Shown: positions 47,226 through 58,439 of the stretch, piece by piece | How the letters are laid out: the number at the start of each line of letters is the position of its first letter | How positions within the stretch are numbered: the stretch's first letter is position 1 | Assembly: GCF_958979055.1 (NCBI RefSeq) | Contig: NC_084888.1 | Span: forward strand, 31,914,304-31,978,303 | From: Alnus glutinosa | Lineage: Eukaryota > Streptophyta > Magnoliopsida > Fagales > Betulaceae | Direction: 5' to 3' | Length of the DNA stretch: 64,000 nucleotides | Notes under the pieces: model-generated | What the model was told of the DNA's origin: nothing | Databases searched by the model: none | Seen by the model: the letters and a program-made list of their open reading frames with translations, nothing else | Program-made: the position numbers and the translations under genes

Positions 47226-48212
47226 TAGGGGTGAGCATGGGGCGGGGGGGGGCGGGGATTGGCTTTTTTTGCCCCCGCCCCGCAGGCGTGCGGGTTCCCC
47301 AAAGGGAACCCGCGCCCCGCGGAAAATTCCCAGCACCCGTGCGGGGCGGGTGGGCGCGGGGCGGGTATGAACGGGGCGGGGATCCGCGGGTATGCGGGGA
47401 TCCCCGCGGGTTTGAAATAAATTAAATAACATTTTTTTTTAAGAAAATATATTAAAGAATGAACAGGCCGGAAAGCAACTGGCTCCCAAAAGAAAAGCAA
47501 GGATATCGACATGCAACAGCAAGTATAGTTGACAAACCAGCTAAAATTAACCTCGAAATGGAAACGATACAAACAGATCGATCAAATCAGGGAGACTAAG
47601 CACAGTAGCTAATCATAGTGCAAAAAACCACATTTACAAATGCCCCGTGCTGCAAATCAATCCGCAAGTCGAAACCTCCCCCCACCCACCAAAGAATCTG
47701 AATCCAATAAAATCTCTCAACTAAGCAAAGACTTACGATCTGATACAACCTCCAAACATATATAGCCTAATCAATAACCAATTGAAATCTAACCCACAAC
47801 TCAATAACCAATTGAAACCCACTTTTGGAAAGGAAAATCCACCAAATACCCAACACTCTCTCGGTGTTTGCGAGTGGAGACAATGGAACCCAGCAGGCCA
47901 GCACTTCGCGACTTTGTTGAGCACCTGAGAACGTACTATTTTATTTAGTTAGAGAAAAAGGAAAGAAGAAAATAGGAGACCGAGAGAAGTAGAGAACGTA
48001 CCGTGGGCGTGGGGTGCGGGCTGTACGGCGTTGTGGGTGGTGGCCGGTGGGCGTGGGCAGCTGGACGTGGGCGTCGTGGGGTGCGGCGTGGGCAGCTAGG
48101 CGTGGCCGTCGTGGCATGGGCAGCTCCTCAGATGGGCGCCGTTCTCTGAAGACCGAAGGTGAAGAGTGAGAACTGAGAAGTGAGATTTTAGGATTAGGTC
48201 TTTCTTTTCCCC

Positions 48213-48248
<36 letters not shown>

Positions 48249-48443
48249 CCTGCGGGGCGGGGCGGGGCGGGGCGGGGACCCGCGAAAATTCACAGGTCCC
48301 CCCCGCAACCCGCCCCGTACCGCGCGGGGGGGCAAAAAAAGCCCCGTGACCCGCACCATGAGTGCGGGTTTTGGGCTCTACGGGGCGGGTTGGGGCGGTT
48401 TCTGCGGGGCGGGGCGGGTTTCACGGGGATTTGCTCACTCCTA
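47226..48443. mobile_element. hAT element (1218 bp) inserted in copia protease region
   Basis: Ends TAGGGGTGAGCATGGGGC and TTGCTCACTCCTA, flanked by the perfect 8-bp duplication GCTGTCAC (47218-47225, 48444-48451). Strongly GC-rich ends (CCCGCGGG, GGGGCGGGG runs) enclose AT-rich DNA at 47420-48000 and a GTGGGCGTGG-rich part at 48000-48130. It has no transposase and no recognised protein. It shares its terminus with the relic at 1093 and, more loosely, with the element at 12701. Confidence 0.9.
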
Positions 48444-51400
48444 GCTGTCACAGTTGGCAATGGCACAAATTTGACTATAGAGCATACTGGTTCCACTCTC
48501 CTACACTCTCTCAAATTTCCTTTGCACCTTAAAAATATTCTCCATTGTCCTAAGGCTTCTTCTAACCTTCTTTCAATCCAAAAGTTGTGTGCTGATAATT
48601 CCTGCTATTTTATTCTCACTGCTTCTCATTTTTTTTGTTAAGGATCTTCGGACACACAGCATACTCTTGGAAGGGAAGAGTGAGAATGGGTTGTATCCAT
48701 TGCTGCTTGGAAAGAATAAGCTCCCACGAGCCAAGACCTTTACTGCTTTTCTAGGAATTAAGACTTCTTCACTTATGTGGCATTTTCGTTTGGGACATCC
48801 TTCTTTTGATGTCGTAAATCGTGTTGTTCGCGACAAACAATTACCTGTTTCTTCTTATGATTTTAATAAAGCTGTTGTGTGTGTTTCTTGTCAATTGGGC
48901 AAAAGTAAAAAGCTTCCTTTTCAATGTTCTTCTCTTATATCTGTGAATCCTCTGGAATTAATCCATACTGATATTTGGACTTCTCCTGTATATTCTGTAA
49001 GTGGTTTGAAATACTATGTCATATTTATTGATGATTACTCTCGGTTCAGTTGGATTTATCCTCTACAACTAAAATCTGAAGTCCTAACCAAATTTATCCA
49101 GTTCAAACTTTTAGTTGAAAATCAGTTTTCTACTAAAATTAAACAGGTTCAATCTGATGGGGGAGGTGAATATATCTCTCACCATTTTCAATCTTTTCTT
49201 GCTAAACATGGCATCACTCACAGAAAATCATGTCCTTATACTTCCCAACAGAATGGACTTGCCGAAAGAAAACTTAGACATATTTTAGAAACTGGTTTAA
49301 CCCTCTTAGCTCATTCATCTCTCTCCAACAAATATTGGGCTGATGCTTTTGTTACTGCAGTCCATATCATTAATCGGCTACCAACTCCCATTCTAGACCA
49401 TAAGTCTCCCTTTTCCAAACTTCACTCCAAAGAACCTGATTATCACTCTTTACGAATTTTTGGATGTCAATGCTTTCCTCTTCTTCGTCCTTATACTAAT
49501 CACAAACTCGAGTATCGTTCCAAACCTTGTGTTTTTCTTGGATATAGTTTTGCAGGTTATAAATGTTTGGATCCAATAACTAACAAGGTGTATTTGTCAA
49601 GGCATGTCATATTTGATGAAACTAAATTTCCAGCAAAGGATACATCTTCTTCTCATCTTCCATCCAAGCTCCATGCTGCAGGTGATTCTCCCTTCTTTAT
49701 TAATTTTTCTCTTCCAATTATACCTGTTGTCTCTCCTTCTAATATTTCTGTATCAGCACCCATATCCCCTGCCCAACCCTCAGATTCTGCTCGTAGACTC
49801 TCGGATGCAGCTTCTCCTATTACTTCTCCTCTCATCTCAGTCCCTGCTGCCCCTGCCCAACCCTCAGATTCTGCTCCTGGACTCCCGGACGCAGCTTCTC
49901 TTGTTACCTTTCCTATCATCTCAATACCTCCTGCTATACAAGTTCCTTCTCCATCCTCATTAGATCTTGTTTCTACCCTTCCTTCTTCTACTATTTCCTC
50001 ATCACACCCTATGGTAACACGATCTAAAACAGGCTCTCTCCGCCCCAAAACATTTCCTGACTTTAAACTCTTTCAAACCACCAAGTATCCACTTCTTGCC
50101 ATCACACCACTCTGCAGGAAGTTGAACCAACATGCTATAGCAAAGCTGTCCATCACCCTCATTGGCAGGTAGCAATGCAACTTGAGTATGATGTACTAAT
50201 GTCTAACGGTACATGGTCCTTATGTCCTAGACCTCTCTCTCAGAATATCATTCGTAACAAGTGGGTCTATAAAGTTAAACAGCTAGCCAATGGTTCGATT
50301 GAAAGATTTAAAGCCAGATTGGTTGCTAAAGGTTTTGATCAACAATGTGGTGTTGATTATATGGAAACTTACAGTCCTGTGATCAAGCCTTCTACCATCC
50401 GCATTATCTTGTCACTTGCAGTTTACTTTTCTTGGAGCATTCGCCAATTGGATGTGTCAAACGCATTCCTTCATGGTCACTTAGCTGAAGAGGTATATAT
50501 GGAACAACCTCAAGGGTTCCATGACAAGAACCAACCTGATGCTGTATGCCGTCTTCACAAGGCTATTTATGGTTTAAAACAAGCTCCCCGAGCTTGGTTC
50601 ACACGCCTATCTACTTTTCTCCTTGATATTGGCTTTACAGCATCACTTGTGGACAATTCTCTATTTGTTTTAATCTCTGGTGCAGTGTAGATTTACATCC
50701 TCGTGTATGTGGATGATATTATACTTACAGGTACTCACCCCTTGGCTCTTGCTTCTCTGATCTGTAAATTACAGCAAGAATTTCCTCTTAAGGACTTGGG
50801 TTCTCTTAGTTTCTTCTTGGGAATTCAAGTTAGCCGTAGCTCTCATGGACTCCATCTTTGTCAAAAGAAGTACATCACTGATATACTGACACGAACTCAT
50901 ATGGATGGAGCAAAACCAGCCAAATCACCATGCTCTTCTGCTTCCAAATTATCCCGCTATGATGGTACTCCTCTAGATGATCCCTCTATTTATCGACATG
51001 TTGTAGGTGCTTTGCAGTACTGCACTTTGACTCGACCAGAGATTTCCTTTTCTGTGAATCAACTTTGCCAGCATCTTCATTCTCCCACAGATGTTCATCT
51101 CTCAGCAGCTAAGCGTGTACTCCGCTATTTAAAGGGTTCTATTGATCATGGCATATGGTATTCTAAATCCTCTATACAACTGAATGCTTTTTGTGATTCT
51201 GATTGGGCCGGTGACCCAGATGATCGTAGGTCTACTTCCGGTTTTGCAGTGTTTCTTGGCTCCAGCTTGATCTCTTGGAGTGCGAAGAAACAATCGGTTG
51301 TCTCCAGGTCCAGCACTGAGGCTGAATACCGCTCTTTAGCTATTGCCACCACTGAACTATATTGGCTTCGTATGTTGTTTAAAGATCTCCATGTTTCTCT

Positions 51401-51664
51401 TCCTCTTGAACCAGTTCTCTGGTGTGACAATGTTAGTGCACTCTCCTTGGCAAGTAATCCTGTGTATCATGCACGTACAAAACATATAGAGGTGGACTAT
51501 CATTTTGTCTGCGAAAAGGTCATCAATCGAGACATATCGATTCGGTTCATTTCTACTCATGATCAAATTGCAGATATCTTCACCAAAGGCCTTTCTTCTG
51601 CACGGTTTCTCACTCTCAAGTCCAAGTTGCTAGTTGTTGCACCACCTATCAACTTGAGGGGGGC
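48444..51664 (+). pseudogene. copia pol: integrase, reverse transcriptase, RNase H, broken
   Basis: Picks up in the protease/pre-integrase region (LLSIQKLCAD). A run of T at ~48630 shifts frame into the pre-integrase WHFRLGHPSFDVV and the integrase core with its three acidic residues in HTDIW, QSDGGGEY and GLAERK. A second shift near 50110 leads into reverse transcriptase (NKWVYKVKQLANGSIERFKA, LDVSNAFLHGHL, KAIYGLKQAPRAW), stopped by an in-frame TAG at 50688-50690 just before the YVDD catalytic motif (50707-50718). RNase H follows (WSAKKQ, SSTEAEYRSLA, CDNVSAL). The frame runs to the polypurine tract TTGAGGGGGG at 51655. All domains are present but cannot be translated as one protein. Confidence 0.93.
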
Positions 51665-52075
51665 TGTTAACATAAGTCCTCTATCATCAATAGACTCACC
51701 ACGTGCAGATAATGATTCCCCACATAAGGCGCAACTGCATGAGAGATTGAATGCAGTTGCAACTCTATCATCTCCAAAAGCCCAACTACATGAGAACTTC
51801 AATACAGCTGAAACTCTATCACTTCTATCACATACAAATGTAACACCACATTCGGATTCTATTCAGAGATTATCAAGAGATTCAAAAATAAGATAATCAT
51901 CAGCTGTTGTATTTAGTTAGCATAGATTACTGTAAGTTCAAAATTCAAATGTAATTTACTTTAGCTCAAACTCTCCAACAGAGAGTTCACGTGTAAATCC
52001 TTATTTTCTATAAATACAAAGATCAACATATGGAATTGGTATCTTGCCAATCCATCACATATTCAAAATCTTTCA
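51665..52075 (+). repeat. 3' LTR of copia element
   Basis: 411 bp, the same length as the 5' LTR, with three substitutions between them. Followed by target duplication AGTGG. Confidence 0.96.
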
Positions 52076-52698
52076 AGTGGCACTAAGGACCTGTACACAC
52101 CCCCAGAAAACAGAGCAACAAAAAGAACTGAAAAATTGGAACTTTCAAGAACATGATCACAATCCACAACTTTTTGAAAGTTATATGTACAAATTGCACA
52201 GACCTGGTCTCTATGCCGCTGATCAATACTACCTACAATTCCAGAACATACAAAAAATTAGTCAATTTTGCAAGAATTCAACAAAAACAAAAATGAAACA
52301 AAATCAAAGTAAACATTAAATCATTGACCGTTCACTAGCTTGTTCGTGAAAAGGATAGGCTGTTCTGGCTCACGGTTAAATATAAATTTCCCAATAACAA
52401 TGCTTTTTTGACAAATTTCCCAAGAACATAGCTTATCCATCCACTAATCTTAACATATCTTAGCTCCTGATTCCATTTTCCACTTAAACAGACATAATAA
52501 GAACTTTTTCTTCTGTTCTGTTACCAGCGAAATGCAAAACACATCTACTTATCCAATTTTCCGAAGTAGACTCGGTAAAAGCAATGAGAAATAAAAAAAA
52601 ATAAGGAAGTTTCTTTTCTTTCCTACATTTTCCGAGCAACCAAACAACCGAGAAATATGAGGAAGCCGAAAGCGGAGAGGTGAGAGCTCAGGAATGAC

Positions 52699-52867
52699 CT
52701 GCGAGAAGAGAGGGATAATCGAGAGGGAAGAGAAGGACGGTGAGGGAGTGAAGCGCACAAATGACTTGGTCGACACGCTTGGCGTTCTTTATGGCTGAGA
52801 TTACCTCCCCGACCTTGTCGAGCACTGCGGCTTCGAGTTCTCTCTTTCTCTTCGAAGCGTCTTCCAT
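52699..52867 (-). pseudogene. Captured first exon of an unrecognised host gene in CACTA B
   Basis: On the minus strand an ATG at 52867 opens 56 codons, MEDASKRKRELEAAVLDKVG, then EVISAIKNAKRVDQVICALH and SLTVLLFPLDYPSLLA. It ends at a GT donor (52698-52697), after which the frame stops. The peptide is a plausible folded helical N-terminus, not low complexity. A GA-rich stretch upstream (52920-53060) resembles a plant 5' UTR. It lies on the same strand as the RING-like exon at 44968, about 1 kb upstream of it once the copia is removed. The protein family is not recognised. Confidence 0.45.
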
Positions 52868-53206
52868 GACCGATTCGGTTTCTCTTTCGCTGCGCAGTGC
52901 TGGTTGCAGAAATTAAAATCTATCTCTCCCGTCGATCTCTCTTTGTCTCCCGATCTCTCACTCTCCCTCTCTCGGCATCTCTCTCTCTCTTCCAATCTCT
53001 CACTCTCTCGATCCCTCTCATTCTCTGTTTCACTCTCTCTCTCAAACCCACTCTATGTGAAGTCGGGAGAAAGAAAAGTGAAGAAGAAAAGAGAAGAACA
53101 AGAAAGAAAGGGCAGGTCAGGGAGAAAGGAAGAGAAAAGAAGGAAAAAAAAAAAAAAAAAAGGAGTTTGAAATTTTTTTTCCAAAAAACAGGGGCGCGCC
53201 GCGTGC

Positions 53207-53231
53207 TGGACACGAAAAATTGTGTCCCGCG
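53207..53231. repeat. Degenerate hairpin in CACTA B, core shared with CACTA C
   Basis: GGACACGAAAAATTGTGTCC is an imperfect inverted repeat with GC-rich outer arms (GCGCGCC...; GCGGGCC). The same GGACACGAAA/TTTCGTGTCC core forms the perfect palindrome in element C at 41879. In both elements it lies roughly 270-340 bp upstream of the ATG of an exon-like frame. Confidence 0.55.
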
Positions 53232-54724
53232 GGCCAACCACACGGCCACACCCCCCTTCTAAAAAAAAAAAGGCTCTAATTAATATAAAACTTAAATTAA
53301 AAACTAAAAGATTTAAAAATTTAAAACTTTTTTTTTTTATATGTATGACAAAAATTCTGTTAATAATTTAAAAAAAAAACGAAAAGAATTAAATATAATA
53401 TTTATTTTTTTTAAATGAGTTTATATTTTTATTTCAAAACGTAAAATAAAATTTTAATCAACTGAGATTATTCTCCATTTTTTTTTTTAAATTTAATTTT
53501 TTTTTTTTTAATGTTTTTTCAATTTATATATAACGATTGATTCAACTAATGAATGCACTATGATTGATTAGATGGTCTATCGATCATATTGTTCTATCAT
53601 GATTGATCAGTCTACTACACTATGATCGATCGGACGTTCAATTGAATCTTCACTGTGTCAAGTCTGATCGATCAAACTCTATCACGATCGATAGATCATT
53701 CGATCCATCATGATAGATAAATATGATCGATAAATCATCTAAACAATCATGGTAGATCATCTGATCGATCACAATAAATCATCTGATCAATCCAGATAGA
53801 TCATCCGATCAATCATGGTAAATCATATGATCAGTCATTATAGATCATCCGATCGATCAATAGAATCGATAGATCATCCGATCGATCATGATAGATCATC
53901 CGATCGATCATGATAGATCAATAGGATCGATAGATCATCTGATCAATCATGGTAAATCATCTGATCGATCATGATAGATCAATAGGATCGATAGATCATT
54001 TGATCGATCATGATAGATCCATAAGATTGATTGATCATCCGATCGATCAATAGGATCGATAGATCATCCGATCAATCATGGTAGATCATCCGATCGATCA
54101 TGATAGATCAATAAGATCGATAGATCATCCGATCGATCATGATAGATCAATATGATTGATAGATTATCCGATCAATCATGGTAGATCATTCAATCGATCA
54201 TGATAGATCATCTGATCGATCATGATATATCAATAGGATCGATAGATTATCCGATCAATCATGAAAGATCCATAGGATCAATAGATCATCCGATCGATTA
54301 TGATAGATCAATAGGATCGATAGATCATCTGATCGATCGTAATAGATCAATAGGATCAATAGATCATTTGATCGATCATGATAGATCCATAAGATTGATT
54401 GATCATCCAATCGATCAATAGGATCGATAGATCATCGATCAATCACAGTAAATCATCCGATCGATCATGATAGATTATCTGATCAATTATGGTAGATCAT
54501 CCGATCGATCATGATAGATCAATATGATCAATAGATTATCCGATAAATCATGGTAGATCATCTAATCGATCATGATATATCAATAGGATCGATAGATCAT
54601 CCGATCAATCATCAAAGATCAATAGGATCAATAGATCATCTGATCAACCATGATAGATCAATAGGATCGATAGATTATCCGATCAATCATGGTAGATCAT
54701 CTGATTGATCATGATAGATCAATA

Positions 54725-57182
54725 TAGGGCTGGCAAAACGGGTACCCGACACGACCCGTTTACGACCCGTTAAGACCCGCGACCCGTTTAAGCTAGACCC
54801 AGACACGACCCGTTTATGTTAACGGGTCGGGGCTCCAGACACGACACGACACGGCTATTTCACGGGTCACCCGACACGACCCGTGAAACCCGTTTAGCAT
54901 ACCGGGTCATAACGGGTCGACACGACCCGACACGACATGTTTAGCATACCGGGTCGACACGACCCGTTTAACCCGTTTAGCTCATCCTAACTCTAAAAAG
55001 ACTAAAATTGTCTAAATTGTCTAATGCATTAAACATGTCCAAAAAAATGAGGCTTCAAAGCTTGCTATCCCATTGAAGTGAAAATTATTGAGATTTTCCT
55101 GGCTAGAACAAACTATATGCATGAATCAGTCTAAAGACCTCAAATTCCAAATTTCCAACACAAGTATCATTCAATCATTGTATCAAGAAGGGCAAAAGAG
55201 CAATTTAAGTTTAACTGTGATATATGAAGCAACTACTAGATATGCCAACACCAAGCATTCAGGTCAAATTTTTAGCTCCAGCATTTTAAAGAAAACAAGC
55301 ATGAGAGTGTTGGGCACCAACTCTAGCAGCAGCACCATTAGGCCCTCTAAAAACTATAGGCACAGATATCTGGCCAGCAGACATATAGTTTGATTTTGCA
55401 GCAGAATTAATGATGACGGTCAATTGCCTGCAGCGATAGGTAGAATGAGATTCTAAGAGGAAATGAAAGATTTGAAATAAATTAGCAAGGCCAACCAAAA
55501 CAACATACAAGTATTACAAAGAAAATTAGAAACTGAACATCATCAAGATAGCTATAAACTGAAAAATGCACTATAAATAAATGAACCAAAAGTTGTGTTC
55601 AAAATTATTAGCATATCAAATTATCCCAGGAGGAAACACCCATTATCCTTCAGTGCAAGACTTCTATGTATGTGTGTGTTAGTTTGAGAGAGAGAGTACA
55701 GAAAGTAGAAACCACATTATCTTGATATCATCTTCTTGGAAAAACAAGAGGTTAATTTTAATATGTTGAACTCTACTAGATGTTTCAATTATGCCCTTTT
55801 AGGGTTTTAGAGGGTAGTAGCGTGCTTGAGTCAACACCATAAAACTTTTTTTTTTTATTATATATATATATATATGGTGTTGCAGGATCATCACTAATCT
55901 ACTTGACCAAATATAGAAGCAACCAATGAACCAACAAATAGAGGGCAAGTCAAACAGAAATAACCTCCGTAATTGGTGTATCAAGAACCCTCTCAAGACC
56001 ATACTTGCCCAAAAGCCTTTGGATATCTATACAAAATTGAAGATAAAGAGCTGATTGTTAGACAAATGTATAAAGTCGACATCTGGTCTTCACAGGAATA
56101 CAAATCTACGAATTCATCTCTTCAAATATTGAAGTCTAACCTTGTATGCACCTTGAATCCTTGATATTCCCCAATCTGCGCTCAAAAGATAAAACAGGAA
56201 CATAAGAAGAAAGAGCGAACATCAAATCCAGGAAATACTAGTTTCTTTCCAACTGTCCTCACCTCTTCACCCATCAAAAATACTTTAGGATCAGCAGACA
56301 TTTCCTCATCGAGTGCAGAGTTTAGAGCGTCTCTAACAGTCATCTGTCCATAATTATAATTTCAATAGAAAAATTCAGCGTTTTGTAAAGAAGAACCGTC
56401 ATGAAGGAGAAAATACAACTTCTCATATTATAACATCCAAAAGAAAAAGACTAACCCTTTCAATTAGATCTCTACAATTAAATGTATTGAAAATTGAAAT
56501 TTCTTCACAAAAAATTTCCATTTGTTCACAAAAAAATTTATGGACAGATTTTGAACAAGCAGGCAAGCATCACAAATTATCGGATGATTCGAATTATGAT
56601 TTTATAATTTATACCCACAAATCCACAATAATGAGGCTATAAAAAATTAGAAATAGAAATCAACTAACATACCGACCTGGCGGTACCGGACGCGACATCG
56701 GCTGGAGAGAGAGCGGCACGCTGGCAGAGAGACGGGGAGAGCAGAGACTTCAGAGAGAGAGCGTCGACGCCGTCGAGTGCGGCGACTCGGCGAGGCTGAA
56801 GGAGAAGAGAAGGGCGATGACTGAAGGAAAAATCCAAAAAGAAAAAGCTAGGGTTTTCTTTTCTTTCGAGTTTCGAGTTTCTCTTTTCTCAGTTTTCTGA
56901 TTCTTCTCACTTTTCTGGTTTTGACGTTTTGCTTGTTTTTTCACATTTTTTGAACTTTGATTCTTTTGACTGAATAATGATAATGAATTATTATTATTTG
57001 AAAAGTTCAGAAAAGTGAAAAAAAACACAAACAAAACGTCAGATTACTTTTCCGGTTTTCCCCATTTCCTTTCCCGGTTACTTTTCCCCCCAATTTCATT
57101 TCCCATTTGGTTCGGCCATTCCGGATTTCCGCCATTCTCCATTTCTCCATTTTTTTTTTAATTTATATATATATATATAAAA

Positions 57183-57219
<37 letters not shown>

Positions 57220-57401
57220 CTAATCGTGTCTGGCGGGTCACCCGCGGGTGACCCGCGACCCGACCCGCCAGACCAAGATAAACGGGTCATAAACGGGTCG
57301 ACCCATTTATGACCCAAACCCGTTTAAAGTAGACCCAAACCCGCTAATTTCGTGTCGTGTTCGTGTCGGATTATCGGGTCGTGTCAAAATTGCCAGCCCT
57401 A
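54725..57401 (-). mobile_element. Gene-carrying hAT (Pack-type), 2677 bp, copy 2 (inverted)
   Basis: Reverse-complement copy of 36895-39571, with exactly the same length and own 8-bp duplication GATCAATA (54717-54724, 57402-57409). I noted only a single difference in the stretches compared (a Cys/Ser codon change at the mirrored position of ~38995). Different target duplications prove two separate insertions, not one duplicated segment. Its site inside CACTA B's minisatellite dates it after B. Confidence 0.94.
55296..56343 (-). pseudogene. Captured pyruvate dehydrogenase E1-beta fragment (in hAT copy 2)
   Basis: Mirror of the fragment in copy 1: the MTVRDAL exon ends at 56343 on the minus strand and the [12 protein letters not shown] piece lies at ~55300-55427. 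It has the same missing segment and the same 1-bp insertion, so both copies descend from one already broken capture. It cannot make an active subunit. Confidence 0.85.
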
Positions 57402-57715
57402 GATCAATAGGATCGATAGATCATCTGATCGATCATGATAGATCCATAGGATTGATTGACCAATAGGATCGATAGATCATTCGATTGATCGTGATCAATC
57501 AATAGGACCGATAGATCATCCGATCGATCGTGATCAATCAATAGGATCAATAAATCATTCAACCGATCTTGATAGACCAATAGGATCGATAGATCATTCA
57601 ATCGATCGTGATCGATCAATAGGACTGATAGATCATCCGAATCAATCGTGATCAATCAATATGATCGATAGATCATTCGACCGATCTTGATAAACCATCT
57701 GCTTGACCATAGTGC

Positions 57716-58379
57716 ATTAATTATGAAAACAATTTTTTAAAAAAAAAAAAATGAAAAACTAGTTTTCTATTAGTTTTTTTTTTTAAAAAAAAAAAAAAAG
57801 AAAAAGAAAAAAGAATGATTTTTTTTTTAGTTGAAAGAAAAACCAAAAATTAACTTATTTTTTTAAAAAAAAAAACCAATTTTTTCGAAAAAAAAAATTA
57901 TTTTTTACAGACAAATTAAAAAAATTAAAAAAAAAAAATTAAAAATGAAAAAGATATATTTTTTTAAAAAAAAAATGAAAATTTTGAAAACATAAAAAAA
58001 AAAACACGAAAAGGAAAAAAAACTAAAAATATTATTAGCGGCCATATAAAAAAGTGGCCGCTATTGAAATCATAAAATAAAATAAAATAAAAAATATATA
58101 TTATTAGCGGCGACATTAGTTGCTGCTAATAGTTTCCCGGAGTTTCCTGCAACTCCCCGCCAAGTTATTAGCGGCGACTCAAATTTCGACGCTAATATTA
58201 ATATTTTTGTGTATTAGCGTCCAATTGTAGCGGCCACAATTAGGTGGCCACTAATAGTTTACAAATAGTGGCAACTATTAGCAGCCAGTTGTGTTTGGCC
58301 GCTAATAATATGATCATTAGCGGCCACTATGAGCTGGCCGATAATAATGTGGCCGCTAATGATCAAATTTATTGTAGTG
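57716..58379. other. Right interior and subterminal repeats of CACTA B
   Basis: Bases 57716-58025 are poly-A/T-rich simple sequence with no gene. Bases 58030-58370 are TTAGCGGCCAC-type subterminal repeats in both orientations. Confidence 0.75.
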
Positions 58380-58439
58380 TAGTGACGTGCTAATTTGGTA
58401 CGTCAAAAATTAATGACGCGGCAATTTGACACGTCAAGA

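Larger units (their letters stand above)
45521..52075 (+). mobile_element. Ty1/copia LTR retrotransposon, inserted in CACTA B
   Basis: Two 411-bp LTRs (TGTTAACATA ... AATCTTTCA) with duplication AGTGG (45516-45520, 52076-52080) enclose gag and pol in the copia order protease, integrase, reverse transcriptase, RNase H. The LTRs differ at three positions by eye (~0.7%), so insertion is recent. The coding region is nevertheless broken by a 10-bp duplication, a 1.2-kb hAT insertion, two further frameshifts and one in-frame stop. Without the hAT the element is 5.3 kb. It cannot make its own proteins. Confidence 0.96.
53560..57715. repeat. GATC-rich minisatellite in CACTA B, split by a hAT
   Basis: Bases 53560-54724 and 57402-57715 are one array of ~20- and ~40-bp units, with words GATCGATCATGATAGATCAA, TAGGATCGATAGATCATCCG. 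It is interrupted by the 2677-bp hAT at 54725. Units are more variable than in element C's array, but both are dominated by GATCGATC palindromes. Frames through it (…DHDRSIGSIDHLID…) are repeat-driven. Confidence 0.93.
40041..58379. mobile_element. CACTA element B, inserted in A
   Basis: Starts CACTACAAAAAATTT at 40041 and ends TTTATTGTAGTG at 58379 with duplication TAG (40038-40040, 58380-58382). Its subterminal word is different from A: TTAGCGGCCAC / GTGGCCGCTAA, clustered at 43320-43760 and 58030-58370. The left end is split only 15 bp in by element C. After removing C, the copia element and the hAT, about 5.8 kb remains. It contains two minus-strand exon-like fragments, a GATC-rich minisatellite and AT-rich DNA, but no recognised transposase. 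Confidence 0.9.

Noticed and set aside
51563-51802. Frames crossing the copia 3' LTR
   Set aside because: They run through LTR sequence, and the same LTR frames occur near 45540; they are not genes.
36895-57401. The two 2677-bp hAT copies as an assembly artefact or one duplicated segment
   Set aside because: Each has its own perfect and different 8-bp target duplication, and unrelated flanks (RABF1 intron versus minisatellite).
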